The notes below the pieces were generated by a model. That model was not told the origin of the DNA, made no database searches, and saw only the letters and a list, made by a program, of their open reading frames with translations. This document shows positions 16,967-26,485 of a stretch of DNA of 64,000 nucleotides, piece by piece. The translations under genes were made by a program, and so were the position numbers. The DNA is from Heliobacterium chlorum (GTDB taxonomy: Bacteria; Bacillota; Desulfitobacteriia; Heliobacteriales; Heliobacteriaceae): assembly GCF_014502795.1 (NCBI RefSeq), contig NZ_JACVHF010000005.1:122330-186329 (forward strand), given 5' to 3'. The stretch's first letter is position 1, and every line of letters starts with the position of its first letter.

Positions 16967-17108
16967 TTGACAGATGGGAGAACCGATGTTATTATCTTAA
17001 AAAACAAGCAATTTACTTGGAATTAAATCAACGGTTGGGCTGACCAGACGTGCTGGAGGCCTAGATTTACACCCTCGCGGGTGGGATCTAGGCCTCCTTT
17101 TGCTTTTT
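16967..17108 (+). promoter_or_regulatory. Promoter and leader element copy 5 of the sulfite reductase operon
   Basis: TTGACA (16967-16972), exactly 17 nt, TATTAT (16990-16995). The hairpin at 17039-17060 reads GCT, GA, CCAG, acgtg loop, CTGG, A, GGC. It overlaps a very strong terminator, GGAGGCCTAGAT with ATCTAGGCCTCC around an inner CACCC/GGGTG stem, then T-rich sequence. The sulfite reductase start is about 50 bases downstream. Confidence 0.72.
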
Positions 17109-17160
17109 CAGTCCATATTAAACGTAAATGAATCACAATAAAACGAATAGGGTGAATCTT

Positions 17161-18549
17161 ATGACGGAATTTTCTGCGCAAGAAATCGGTGCTCTCCGAC
17201 GCCAAGGGATATATCGGCAGCGACAAAAAAGTGAGTTCTTTCTTCGAATTCGTTTACCTCTGGGACGGTTGACATCGCTTCAGCTAGACACATTGGCCTC
17301 CGTCGTCGACAAGACGGAAAGAGGCCAGTTGGAACTGACGACACGGCAATCGATTCAAATTCACGGCTTAGCCTTCGACACTATTCCAAAAATTCGCCAC
17401 ACCCTTGAGGAAGTAGGGTTATTCTCGCTCGGAAGCGGAGGGAAAGCAGTCCGTAATATCGTGACCTTTTATGAAGGCGGACCCCTCGCCGGGGAGGTAG
17501 AATCCTTAACTCGTCATCTGAATGAGACTTTTGTCGCTAAATCGTTGCAACTCACTCTTCCCCACAAATTTAAAGTGGCTATCGGCGAAAGCCATCGTGC
17601 CGGTCTTCTGTTTAACGACGTGGGGCTGTTACCGGTACAACGGGAGGGAGGTCTTCGCTGGCAGGTCTTCGTGGGAGGAGGTCTGGGAAGCAAACCTCAC
17701 GTAGCTCAGCTACTGCCGGTAGAGGTAAGGGGTGGCGATGTCAGCAGCCTTCTGGAAGCCATTCTTCACGTCTTTATCATGAAAGGGACCCTCAATCAAC
17801 GATTAAAGTTTCTTGTTCAGTCCTTCGGTGTAGAGCATTTTTGGGAACTTGTCAGGGAGGAGTGGACTGTTCCATTTGGAGATCCTGTTACCTCGCCTTC
17901 CTCATTAGAAACGATAGCTTCCAGTGAAACAGTGATTGTCGATGTGCCCGACAGCTCATTGACGACAGTGCAGCTATATAAATTAGCTTCCATCGCTCGA
18001 CGGTTTACTCAGGGAAACATTTTTCTCACGCCAAACCGGCAGATTCTCTTGAGAGACATATTGCCGGAAGAAAAGGAAGCCCTTTTAGCCGAGTTATCGA
18101 CGGTCGAACTGGCATCGCCCGAACCGATCCGTTGGATCTCTTGCCCAGGCCAAGCGTTGTGTGCTCGCGGGTTAGTCGACACCCAATTGCGTCAAAGCAT
18201 TCTCAATACTTTACGTGAACATCGCCACGTTTGGGAAAAAATCGAGGGGATATCGATCCATCTATCAGGCTGTTCCAGCTCTTGTGCCAGACCTCAGATC
18301 GCCGATATCGGGATTACGGGAATCATCGACAAACAAAATCCGGCGATTCCCAGTGTCAGCGTCACCATAGGCGGCGGACTTGATGGAGAATGGCCTGTTC
18401 TTGGTGAAATCTGGCGATTCCCCGTTACGGTTGAAGCATTACCTACAGCCTTGCTAAGTATCATGGAGAACTGGCTGGAAACGCGAGAGGGGCAGGAAAC
18501 GTTCCGGGAGACACACCTTCGACGTCACCGGGAAAGAGGGAACCACTGA
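17161..18549 (+). CDS. Siroheme [4Fe-4S] sulfite reductase (ferredoxin-type nitrite/sulfite reductase family)
   Basis: A 462-residue single-chain member of the NirA/Sir family with the duplicated ferredoxin-like half-domains. Siroheme/cluster cysteines are C328-x5-C334 (CPGQALC) and C371-x3-C375 (GCSSSC); the N-terminal half has the LTTRQSIQIHG substrate/siroheme region. ATG 17161 is used because TAGGGTGA lies just upstream; the in-frame ATG at 17128 has no ribosome site. There is no flavoprotein subunit, so ferredoxin is the likely electron donor. Sulfite rather than nitrite is indicated by cysC, apr and cysDN downstream. Confidence 0.85.
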   Translation: MTEFSAQEIGALRRQGIYRQRQKSEFFLRIRLPLGRLTSLQLDTLASVVDKTERGQLELTTRQSIQIHGLAFDTIPKIRHTLEEVGLFSLGSGGKAVRNIVTFYEGGPLAGEVESLTRHLNETFVAKSLQLTLPHKFKVAIGESHRAGLLFNDVGLLPVQREGGLRWQVFVGGGLGSKPHVAQLLPVEVRGGDVSSLLEAILHVFIMKGTLNQRLKFLVQSFGVEHFWELVREEWTVPFGDPVTSPSSLETIASSETVIVDVPDSSLTTVQLYKLASIARRFTQGNIFLTPNRQILLRDILPEEKEALLAELSTVELASPEPIRWISCPGQALCARGLVDTQLRQSILNTLREHRHVWEKIEGISIHLSGCSSSCARPQIADIGITGIIDKQNPAIPSVSVTIGGGLDGEWPVLGEIWRFPVTVEALPTALLSIMENWLETREGQETFRETHLRRHRERGNH

Positions 18550-18571
18550 ATGCAGGAAGGAGGAACAGCCG

Positions 18572-19135
18572 GTGAGTGAAAGAACAGGATTTACCCTTTG
18601 GTTGACGGGATTATCAGGCAGCGGCAAAACGACAATTTCCAAAGGTGTCGCCGAAGAACTGCGCCGTCGCGGTCAACCAGTAGAAATTTTGGACGGTGAC
18701 GAAGTGCGGGAATACTTATCGTCCGATTTAGGATTTGAAAAAGCTGACCGCGACCGCAATGTGAAGCGGATTGGCTATGTAGCTCACTTATTGGCCCGCC
18801 ATGGCGTAGGCGTCATCACCGCGGCCATTTCTCCCTACCGAGATACTCGTAAGGCGGTTCGGGAGCTCCATGGGCCCGGATTTGTAGAAGTACACGTGAA
18901 AACATCGCTGGAAACTTGTATCCAGAGGGATGTCAAAGGACTTTACAAGCGTGCACTAAATGGAGAGATTCCGCACTTTACCGGTATATCTGATCCCTAC
19001 GAAGAACCGGAACATCCGGAAGTGGTGATAGAAACGGAAGGACAGACGGTAGCGGAAAGTGTGACTGTGATCATTCAGTACTTGGAAGAAGCCGGTTATC
19101 TAAAACCGAAAAATGTGAGTGGAATAGCGGTATAG
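18572..19135 (+). CDS. cysC: Adenylylsulfate (APS) kinase
   Basis: A 187-residue kinase that phosphorylates APS to PAPS. Walker A GLSGSGKTT, the APS-binding DGDEVREYLSSDLGF and RNVKRIGYVA segments and ISPYRDTR are all present. GTG start with AAGGAGG. Its presence is odd: the pathway here reduces APS directly through AprBA, so PAPS would serve another use (sulfation) or act as a side branch. Confidence 0.93.
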   Translation: MSERTGFTLWLTGLSGSGKTTISKGVAEELRRRGQPVEILDGDEVREYLSSDLGFEKADRDRNVKRIGYVAHLLARHGVGVITAAISPYRDTRKAVRELHGPGFVEVHVKTSLETCIQRDVKGLYKRALNGEIPHFTGISDPYEEPEHPEVVIETEGQTVAESVTVIIQYLEEAGYLKPKNVSGIAV

Positions 19136-19177
19136 TCGATCGATTTGTACTATCACAGTGTAGAAGGGGTTCGAAAT

Positions 19178-21010
19178 ATGGACGTATTGGATACAGATTG
19201 GCTCGTCCTCGGTGGAGGGGCGGCAGGCATCATGGCTGCGATTCGTGCCAAGGAACTGTGTCCGACATGTCGCGTCACTGTCATTGAAAAAGCCAACGTT
19301 CAGCGAAGCGGTTGTCTAGCCGCCGGTATCAACGCCATCAATGCCTATCTGAATCCCGGTGAAACGGCAGAAAGTTTTCTCAGCTATGTAAAGGCCGAAT
19401 TTGCCAACCTGGTTCGAGACGATCTGGTTTATACACTGGCGGAAAGGCTCAATGAAATGACAGACCGGCTCGTCGAGTGGGGGCTTCCCGTCTTCCGGGA
19501 TGAACAGGGGCGGTACTTACGGCGAGGGCGAGCCAGCGTACAGATCAACGGGGAAGCCATTAAACCGTTGATGGTAGCGGCCTTACACCAGAGCGGTGCC
19601 GAAGTGTTTAACCACCGCGTGGCTACAGATCTCATCATCATCAATGACCGGGTTGTGGGCGCCCTTGTGTTGAATCTAGCCGATGGAAGCTTTACGTCGG
19701 TACGGGCCAAAGGTGTGCTTATCGCCACGGGAGGGGTATCGGGCATCTACGGACCGAATGCCGGAGGAGCGGCTCGGCACAAGCAATGGTATTCACCGTT
19801 CAATGCCGGTGCCGGCTGGGCCATGGCTGCCCGAGCTGGAGCGGAACTGACCAGCTTGGAGATGCGCTTTATCGCCCTTCGCGTCGCCCATACGATGGCT
19901 CCTACGGGAACACTGGCCCAAGGAGTCCGCACACCTCACATAAACCGGATCAACGCTCATTATTTAAACGATTATACATACGAACAGGTTGAACCGACGA
20001 CAGCAGAACGGCTTTGGGCGACGCTACAAGAAGAGAAACAGGGACGAGGGCCTTGTTATCTCGATACGCGGGGACTCACACCGGAACAAGGGAAACGTCT
20101 GCAAAAAGCATACTTAAGCATGTGTCCGACGCAGGTGCTGCAGTGGAGTGACGCTGGGAAAAGACCGGAAGAAATGCCTGTACCGATCACAGGCAGCGAG
20201 CCGTACCTCGTAGGGGGTCATGGGATGGCCGGATTATGGATCGACGAGCGCCGGCGAACCACCGTCACCGGGCTTTATGCGGCCGGGGATGCAGCCGGGG
20301 GGGCGCCGAAAAAATACGTCACCGGCAGCATGGCCGAAGGGGCTATCGCTGCCGAAACGTTCCTCGAAGAGATTCAGGATTGGCAAGAACCGAATCCGGG
20401 TGCATGGAAGGTTGCGGTAGATAGGGCGTTGCAACGGGCAAAAGAGCCACTCCTGTTCAATGTGAACGCCTCCCAAAAAACCGACGAGCATAGCAACTCT
20501 ATTGGTTCTGCCGTTAGTAGGAACAGCCTAATCAATAGCAAAAACGTGGCTACCGACGGAAAAAACCAGATCCGCCAATTGGAAGAACAACTTCAGGCGG
20601 TTATGGATCGCTGGGCCGGCGGTCGACCGGCAGGATATGTGTACGATGCCGAGGGTCTACTTCGGGCTCAGCAAGAAGTGGATTATTTAATCGAAGCGGG
20701 ACGGGAGCTCAAGGCTGGTGACGCCTATGAACTGATGCGTGTCCATGAAGTCTGGGACCGTCTCCTCCTGGCTCGTTTACTGCTCGCACATATGCTCTAC
20801 CGGAAAGAAAGCCGCTGGCCTGTTTACCAAAGCCGCCTCGATTACCCATCCAGAGACGATCAACGGTGGCGGATCTTTGTCAACTCACGAATACCTGTCC
20901 AAAATGTGCAAAAAAAGATCGAAATTAAAATCATCGAGCGGCCTCCGGTAGATTCACACGGAACAGGTGGGCAGAGTGTTCTATCAGCGTTCGGAGGTGG
21001 TACAGCGTGA
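19178..21010 (+). CDS. aprA: Adenylylsulfate reductase alpha subunit (AprA-like flavoprotein)
   Basis: A 610-residue FAD-dependent oxidoreductase of the fumarate reductase/AprA family: VLGGGAAGIMAAIRAKE dinucleotide-binding motif at the N-terminus, FAD-covalent-site-like region replaced as in AprA, a conserved GGAARHKQWY segment and an AGDAAGGAPKKYVTGSMAEG FAD signature. AprA reduces APS to sulfite and AMP with electrons from AprB. ATG 19178 with AAGGGG upstream. The context (cysDN, sulfite reductase, sulfate importer) points to assimilation, not respiration: no dsr or qmo genes are visible. Confidence 0.88.
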   Translation: MDVLDTDWLVLGGGAAGIMAAIRAKELCPTCRVTVIEKANVQRSGCLAAGINAINAYLNPGETAESFLSYVKAEFANLVRDDLVYTLAERLNEMTDRLVEWGLPVFRDEQGRYLRRGRASVQINGEAIKPLMVAALHQSGAEVFNHRVATDLIIINDRVVGALVLNLADGSFTSVRAKGVLIATGGVSGIYGPNAGGAARHKQWYSPFNAGAGWAMAARAGAELTSLEMRFIALRVAHTMAPTGTLAQGVRTPHINRINAHYLNDYTYEQVEPTTAERLWATLQEEKQGRGPCYLDTRGLTPEQGKRLQKAYLSMCPTQVLQWSDAGKRPEEMPVPITGSEPYLVGGHGMAGLWIDERRRTTVTGLYAAGDAAGGAPKKYVTGSMAEGAIAAETFLEEIQDWQEPNPGAWKVAVDRALQRAKEPLLFNVNASQKTDEHSNSIGSAVSRNSLINSKNVATDGKNQIRQLEEQLQAVMDRWAGGRPAGYVYDAEGLLRAQQEVDYLIEAGRELKAGDAYELMRVHEVWDRLLLARLLLAHMLYRKESRWPVYQSRLDYPSRDDQRWRIFVNSRIPVQNVQKKIEIKIIERPPVDSHGTGGQSVLSAFGGGTA

Positions 21011-21306
21011 CCCTATTGATCGACGCGCAGCGCTGCCGTCGATGCGGTGAACAGCCGCGATGCGCCGATGTGTGTCCAGGAAATTTGTTAGTCCTACCTG
21101 AAAGGGGTCATATCATCTCCCGGGAACCGGATGACTGCTGGGACTGCGGCGCCTGTATCAAAGTATGCCCCCAACAGGCACTCGCCGTATCATTACCCCC
21201 GGAAGCCGGCGGACAGGGTTCTACGCTTCGGGCGAAACAAATCGCCGGAAAAATCCGCTGGACCCTTGAACATCCCGACGGTCGGTTGGAAACCATTGAA
21301 TTATAA
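21007..21306 (+). CDS. aprB: Adenylylsulfate reductase beta subunit (AprB-like ferredoxin)
   Basis: A 99-residue protein with two [4Fe-4S] cysteine sets, CRRCGEQPRCADVCPG and CWDCGACIKVCP. It lacks the longer C-terminal tail of dissimilatory AprB (usually about 150 residues), in line with the short assimilatory type. The GTG start overlaps the aprA stop, so the two are coupled. Confidence 0.87.
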   Translation: MTLLIDAQRCRRCGEQPRCADVCPGNLLVLPERGHIISREPDDCWDCGACIKVCPQQALAVSLPPEAGGQGSTLRAKQIAGKIRWTLEHPDGRLETIEL

Positions 21307-21404
21307 GTGCCATTGCACAGTGAAGTCATTACACCCCCGATTTAGCACAACGCACACTAAACAGAAGGCTGCTTTAAATAACAACATGAGGTGATACCGC
21401 AACC

Positions 21405-22205
21405 ATGGAACACCTAGAGCGACTGGAAAGCGAAAGCATCTATATCATTCGTGAGGCCTATCGGAAATATAAAAAAATCGCCATGTTATGGTCCATTGGC
21501 AAGGATTCGACCGTACTTCTACACCTAGCCCGCAAAGCTTTTTACGGGCACTGCCCCATACCGCTCGTCCACATCGACACAACCTTTAAGATCCCCGAAA
21601 TGATCACCTATCGAGATAAAATTGCCCAGGAATGGGGCCTGAAACTCGTCGTTGGAAAAAATGAAGAGGCCCTGCGGGACGGCATGAGCCCGGAACGGGG
21701 GCGCTTAGATTGCTGCACCGCCCTGAAAACAGAAGGATTGCAGCAGATCATGGCTAAGCACGAGTTTCAAGGTCTGCTCATGGGAATTCGCCGCGACGAA
21801 GAAGGATCCCGCGGTAAAGAGCGCTACTTTAGCCCCCGCAACAAAGAGTTTGAGTGGAACTTTAAAGAGCAGCCGCCAGAATTATGGAACCAGTTCCAGA
21901 CCGAGTTCCCCGCCGGCACCCATGTCCGTGTTCATCCGTTGCTGCACTGGACGGAGCTGAACGTCTGGCAATACATACTTCACGAAAACATCCCTGTCAT
22001 CGACCTCTATTTCTCGAAAAACGGGAAGCGTTATCGCAGTCTGGGTTGTGCACCTTGCACCGCTCCGATCACCTCGGAGGCGAAAAGCGTAGAAGAGATC
22101 ATCGAAGAACTGAAAAACACCTGCGAGACGGAACGCAGCGGACGTGCCCAAGACCAGGTTGACGCCTATGCGATGCAAAAACTGCGGGTCAGGGGGTACA
22201 TGTAA
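21405..22205 (+). CDS. cysD: Sulfate adenylyltransferase subunit 2
   Basis: A 266-residue PP-loop enzyme ([13 protein letters not shown]) of the CysD family, with [12 protein letters not shown] and GCAPCTAPI conserved blocks. With CysN it makes APS from sulfate and ATP. Length is somewhat shorter than the roughly 300 residues of enterobacterial CysD. The cysN start follows its stop by one base. Confidence 0.93.
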   Translation: MEHLERLESESIYIIREAYRKYKKIAMLWSIGKDSTVLLHLARKAFYGHCPIPLVHIDTTFKIPEMITYRDKIAQEWGLKLVVGKNEEALRDGMSPERGRLDCCTALKTEGLQQIMAKHEFQGLLMGIRRDEEGSRGKERYFSPRNKEFEWNFKEQPPELWNQFQTEFPAGTHVRVHPLLHWTELNVWQYILHENIPVIDLYFSKNGKRYRSLGCAPCTAPITSEAKSVEEIIEELKNTCETERSGRAQDQVDAYAMQKLRVRGYM

Positions 22206-22206
22206 G

Positions 22207-23559
22207 ATGAGCCGGAGCCAAGAAACATTAAAAATCGTCATCGTCGGCCATGTGGACCATGGGAAGTCAACACTCATCGGCCGTTTGCTGGCCGATACAG
22301 CCAGTGTACCGCAAGATCGGATCTCTGCCGTTCAACGCCGCTGCACAGAACAAGGCAAGGAAATGGAATACGCCTTTTTGTTAGATGCCCTCGAAGAAGA
22401 GCAATCACAAGGCATCACTATCGATACGACTCGAATCCAGTTTCACAGCGAAAAGCGAGACTATGTCATCATCGATGCGCCGGGCCACAAAGAGTTTTTG
22501 AAAAACATGATCAGCGGTGCTTCCGACGCCGACGCCGCCTTCCTCCTTATCGACGCACAGGAAGGCGTACGGGAGCAAACCCGGAGGCATGCCTCGATTC
22601 TCAAACTGCTGGGCGTTCGTCAAGTCCATGTGGTCATCAATAAAATGGATCTTCTCGACTACGATCAAGAGTCCTTCGACCAAATTGTCACAGACTGCCA
22701 AGCTGCCCTCGCCAACGCCGGTCTGGTGGCCCGGTCCTATATCCCCATCGCTGCCAAATTCGGAGAAAACATCGTTCACCGCTCATCAAATCTGACATGG
22801 TACGCCGGTCTGACGATCATCGATACGATGGATGCGTTAACGATCGAACACAGCAGTCACGATGCGCCCGTTCGCCTGCCTGTGCAGGATGTATACAAAT
22901 TCGATCACCGGCGGATCATCGCCGGCCGCCTGGAGAGCGGAACGCTGAAAGCTGGCGACGAAATAGTCTGCTGGCCCCAAGGCACCCGAACTCGCATCAA
23001 GACACTGGAATCATGGAACCTTTCGGAACCTCCGATCGAACTGGTGCAGGGTTTGTCCGTCGGTGTCACCCTTGAAGATCCGCTCTTTTTAGAACGGGGA
23101 ACCTTGATCACCAATAGCGATGCGCCGCCGCTGGTGGGTACTCATCTTACCGCCAACGTCTACTGGCTGGGCCGCAACCCCTTGGTCATGGATCGACGCT
23201 ACACGATTAAAATTACGACGCAAGAAACCAGTTGCGAGGTAAAGACCATCCATCGTGTCTATGACTCCGGTGATTTGTCGGTCATATCTGTTGAAGGGGG
23301 CGTTCCGGCCAACTTCGTCGGTGAAGTCACCTTGGAGGCAAAGCAGCCACTGGCCTTTGACCCCTTTACCGGCGTTCCCGAAACGGGACGGTTTGTGTTG
23401 ATGGATGGATATGAGGTATGTGGTGGAGGGATCATCACCGGACTCGCCGGCGAACAATCCACCGATGACCATCAGGAGAAAGAGAAAAGCCCGGCCGGTG
23501 CGGCGAAGCCCTTAGTGCTACGAAAAAAATTGAAGCGTAGTATTGTCGTCAATCAGTAG
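22207..23559 (+). CDS. cysN: Sulfate adenylyltransferase subunit 1 (GTPase)
   Basis: A 450-residue elongation-factor-like GTPase: GHVDHGKST (G1), [13 protein letters not shown] (G3), NKMD (G4), followed by two beta-barrel domains. It couples GTP hydrolysis to APS synthesis by CysD. The ATG at 22207 is chosen as the family begins with [20 protein letters not shown]; no CysC domain is fused, which fits the separate cysC upstream. Confidence 0.94.
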   Translation: MSRSQETLKIVIVGHVDHGKSTLIGRLLADTASVPQDRISAVQRRCTEQGKEMEYAFLLDALEEEQSQGITIDTTRIQFHSEKRDYVIIDAPGHKEFLKNMISGASDADAAFLLIDAQEGVREQTRRHASILKLLGVRQVHVVINKMDLLDYDQESFDQIVTDCQAALANAGLVARSYIPIAAKFGENIVHRSSNLTWYAGLTIIDTMDALTIEHSSHDAPVRLPVQDVYKFDHRRIIAGRLESGTLKAGDEIVCWPQGTRTRIKTLESWNLSEPPIELVQGLSVGVTLEDPLFLERGTLITNSDAPPLVGTHLTANVYWLGRNPLVMDRRYTIKITTQETSCEVKTIHRVYDSGDLSVISVEGGVPANFVGEVTLEAKQPLAFDPFTGVPETGRFVLMDGYEVCGGGIITGLAGEQSTDDHQEKEKSPAGAAKPLVLRKKLKRSIVVNQ

Positions 23560-23656
23560 TCAATCACTCGTCGATCGCCCATTACCGCCTATTTAAATAG
23601 AGCATCAACGGCGCATTGGCGCAAAAACAAAAGAACGAATGGGGAGGCGTAGGAAG

Positions 23657-24745
23657 ATGAAAGAGGTCCGTAAAGGGTGGTTATCCAAATCGGCCGCCTT
23701 GATAGCGATCGGTGGCTTGGTGATGAGTGTGGTGCTGACCGGTTGCGGTGGCGGCGATAAAACAGGTGCCGCAAATACTTCGGCAACCTCTGGAGATGGA
23801 AAGACTGCCGAGATTGTCTTAGCTGCCTACACCGTTCCGAAGGAAGCCTACCAAAAAGAGATCATTCCAGCTTTCCAGAAGAAATGGAAAGAGAAAACCG
23901 GACAGGATGTGAAATTTTCCGAGTCTTATGTGGGCTCTGGAGCCCAAGCGAAAGCGATCGCCTCAGGCCTAGAGGCGGATGTGGCCGCTTTATCGCTGGA
24001 GGGGGATATCGATGTGGTCACCAAAGCGGGCCTCATCACCCACGATTGGAAGGCGAAACAACAAAAAGGGATGATCACTCGTTCCGTCGTAGCCTTCGGT
24101 GTGAAAAAGGGGAATCCCAAAGGAATTAAAGACTGGGAAGACTTAGCTAAGCCGGGTGTAGCTGTGCTCTATCCGAGTCCTCGTACTTCCGGCGGTGCCA
24201 TGTGGGACGTGAACGCGATCTACGGAGCAGGTCTCAAAAAGTCTGAAGGCAAGAGCGGTACCCCTGATAAGCAATCAGCTAAAGAATTGCTGGCGAATAT
24301 TCAAAAGAACGTCAAAGTCATGGATAAGAGCGGCCGCGAATCTATGACGACCTTCGAAAAAGGGTTAGGTGATGTGGTCGTTACCTATGAGAACGAACTG
24401 CTTTTGCGCAATATGGAATCGCCGATCTACGATATCATCTACCCTAACGCGACGATCCTAATCGAAAACCCCGTCGCTCTTATCGACAAGAACGTCGATA
24501 AACACGGCAACCGGGAAGTGGTGGAAGCATTCGTCGATTTCCTCTGGTCCAAAGAAGCGCAGGAAGCTTTCGCGAAATACGGTTTCCGTTCTGTTGACCC
24601 GGAAGTGGCCGAAGCTAACAAAGCCAAATTCCCACAACCATCTCAACTATTCACCATCGATTATTTGGGCGGCTGGCCGAAAGTACTCGAAACGCTCTAC
24701 GGACCGAATGGTGTTTGGACGGAAGTGGCCGAGCAACGTCAGTAA
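23657..24745 (+). CDS. sbp: Sulfate-binding lipoprotein of the sulfate ABC importer
   Basis: A 362-residue periplasmic-binding-type protein with a lipobox VLTGC near residue 30. Sbp/CysP hallmarks: LAAYTVPKEAYQKEIIPAF, SYVGSGAQAKAIASGLEADV, SPRTSGGAMWDVNAIYG and TYENE. It captures sulfate (or thiosulfate) for CysTWA. ATG 23657 is preceded by GGAGGCGTAGGAAG; the in-frame ATG at 23639 would include the ribosome site in the coding region. Confidence 0.92.
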   Translation: MKEVRKGWLSKSAALIAIGGLVMSVVLTGCGGGDKTGAANTSATSGDGKTAEIVLAAYTVPKEAYQKEIIPAFQKKWKEKTGQDVKFSESYVGSGAQAKAIASGLEADVAALSLEGDIDVVTKAGLITHDWKAKQQKGMITRSVVAFGVKKGNPKGIKDWEDLAKPGVAVLYPSPRTSGGAMWDVNAIYGAGLKKSEGKSGTPDKQSAKELLANIQKNVKVMDKSGRESMTTFEKGLGDVVVTYENELLLRNMESPIYDIIYPNATILIENPVALIDKNVDKHGNREVVEAFVDFLWSKEAQEAFAKYGFRSVDPEVAEANKAKFPQPSQLFTIDYLGGWPKVLETLYGPNGVWTEVAEQRQ

Positions 24746-24807
24746 AAGTAGTTTCGCAGTAATCAAATGGTTGCGGAACGGTGGGTTTTTACTTGGGAGG
24801 GACATCG

Positions 24808-25710
24808 ATGAGAGAACAGCCACTGTTCCGGCGACGTTACGATCTTTCGAAAATGGTCATGGGCAGCGTGGTCATCGGCTATGTATTGTTGTTGATCCTG
24901 CTGCCCATTGGGCAACTCGTTCATAGTACCTTCGGGCAGGGGTGGAGCGGTTTCCAACGGGCACTGCTCAACCCCTCCGCTTTATTTTCAATGAAATTAA
25001 CGATAACGCTAGCGCTGCTTACGGCCGTCATCAATACCGTTGCCGGGACCATTTCAGCCTATGTACTCGTTCGCTACCCATTGCCGGGGAAGAAGATTCT
25101 CAATGCCATGGTCGATCTTCCCTTCGCCATCCCTACAGCTGTCAGTGGTTTAATGCTGTTGGTGATGTTCGGTCCCAAAAGTATCTTAGGGGGAGCTTTA
25201 CAAGCGAAAGGGATCGAAGTCGTCTATGCACCTCCAGGTATTGTTCTGGCGATGATCTTTGTGACATTCCCCTTTGTCATTCGATCGGTACAACCGATTT
25301 TGGAGGACATGGGTGTCGAAATGATCGAGGCGGCGAAGATCCTGGGTGCGGGCCGCTGGCAGATTTTTTTTCGTGTGGTCCTGCCCACAATCCTACCAGG
25401 CATTCTGTCCGGGTTTACGCTGACCTTCTCTCGAGCGCTCGCCGAGTTCGGTTCTGTCGTGATGGTCGCCGGCAACATTCCCTTTAAGACGCAGACGGCT
25501 GCTGTCTTCATCTATGGAGAGATCGAAAGCGGGAGCTTGAACAACGCAGGTACCGTATCGTTGATTTTGCTCATCTTTTCGTTTCTGCTCTTGTTCTATC
25601 AGAACTATCTCCTGAATCGCCAACGCTATGGCTGGTGGCAGCGACTGTTGGCGAAAGCCGGCATGGGCAGAAAGGAGAAAAACAGTGAATTTGAGAATTG
25701 GGCTATCTAG
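24808..25710 (+). CDS. cysT: Sulfate ABC importer permease CysT (CysU)
   Basis: A 300-residue permease with six membrane segments and conserved DLPFAIPTAVSGLMLL and ILGAGRWQIFFRVVLPTI (EAA loop) segments of the CysT/CysU family. Start chosen at ATG 24808 behind GGGAGGG. It overlaps the cysW start by 26 bases. Confidence 0.92.
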   Translation: MREQPLFRRRYDLSKMVMGSVVIGYVLLLILLPIGQLVHSTFGQGWSGFQRALLNPSALFSMKLTITLALLTAVINTVAGTISAYVLVRYPLPGKKILNAMVDLPFAIPTAVSGLMLLVMFGPKSILGGALQAKGIEVVYAPPGIVLAMIFVTFPFVIRSVQPILEDMGVEMIEAAKILGAGRWQIFFRVVLPTILPGILSGFTLTFSRALAEFGSVVMVAGNIPFKTQTAAVFIYGEIESGSLNNAGTVSLILLIFSFLLLFYQNYLLNRQRYGWWQRLLAKAGMGRKEKNSEFENWAI

Positions 25711-26485
25711 CTTTACCTACCTCTGGTTTCTGCTCATGCTGTTTGGACCGATCGGTGCGCTTATTTGGAGCGCCTACGGGGAAGGAGCATCGGCCCTTTG
25801 GAGGGAACTGGTACGGCCGGAAGCGATTTTTGCGTTGAAACTTACCCTTTTAATTACCGTGATCGTCGTGGTTCTTAACACGCTTTTCGGGATCTTGACG
25901 GCGCTGCTGATCGTTCGGCATCCTTTCCCCGGAGTGACGATTCTCAACACAATCGTCGATCTTCCCTTTGCCGTTTCGCCGGTCATCGCTGGATTTATGC
26001 TCGTTTTACTGTACGGACCGAACAGCTTGATCGGCGCCTTTACCGGTCAGATGGGGTTTAAGATCATCTTCGCTTTACCGGGGATGATCTTGGCGACTTT
26101 GTTTGTGACGTTCCCATTCATGGTCCGAGAACTGGTGCCGGTGCTTCAGGAAGCTGGAACGTGGCAAGAGCAGGCGGCTCATATGCTAGGGGCTGGGAAC
26201 TGGACGACCTTCTGGCACGTGACCCTTCCGTCGATTCGCGGCGGTATCCTCTATGGGATCGTATTGACTGTGGCCCGGTCTCTCGGTGAATTCGGTGCAG
26301 TGCTCGTTGTTTCAGGCAACCTGATCAAACAAACTCAGTCGGCGACGCTCTATGTGTATCAAGCGGCGGCTGACTTTAATTCGGCCGGGGCTTATTCGGT
26401 TTCGATTCTCTTATGCACGATCTCCGTCATCATTCTCGTGCTCATGGAAACGCTCAAAAAATATGGGGAGGGGAAACGTGCATGA
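25685..26485 (+). CDS. cysW: Sulfate ABC importer permease CysW
   Basis: A 266-residue permease with the CysW pattern: IVDLPFAVSPVIAGFMLVLLYG, LATLFVTFPFMVRELVPVL and HMLGAGNWTTFWHVTLPSI. The GTG start lies six bases after AAAGGAG within the end of cysT. Its stop overlaps the cysA start by four bases. Confidence 0.92.
   Translation: MNLRIGLSSFTYLWFLLMLFGPIGALIWSAYGEGASALWRELVRPEAIFALKLTLLITVIVVVLNTLFGILTALLIVRHPFPGVTILNTIVDLPFAVSPVIAGFMLVLLYGPNSLIGAFTGQMGFKIIFALPGMILATLFVTFPFMVRELVPVLQEAGTWQEQAAHMLGAGNWTTFWHVTLPSIRGGILYGIVLTVARSLGEFGAVLVVSGNLIKQTQSATLYVYQAAADFNSAGAYSVSILLCTISVIILVLMETLKKYGEGKRA

Noticed and set aside
17039..17060. ANTAR-protein two-hairpin antiterminator
   Set aside because: ANTAR sites need two hairpins with six-base AxxGxx loops. 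Here one hairpin is conserved and the loop varies in length and sequence.
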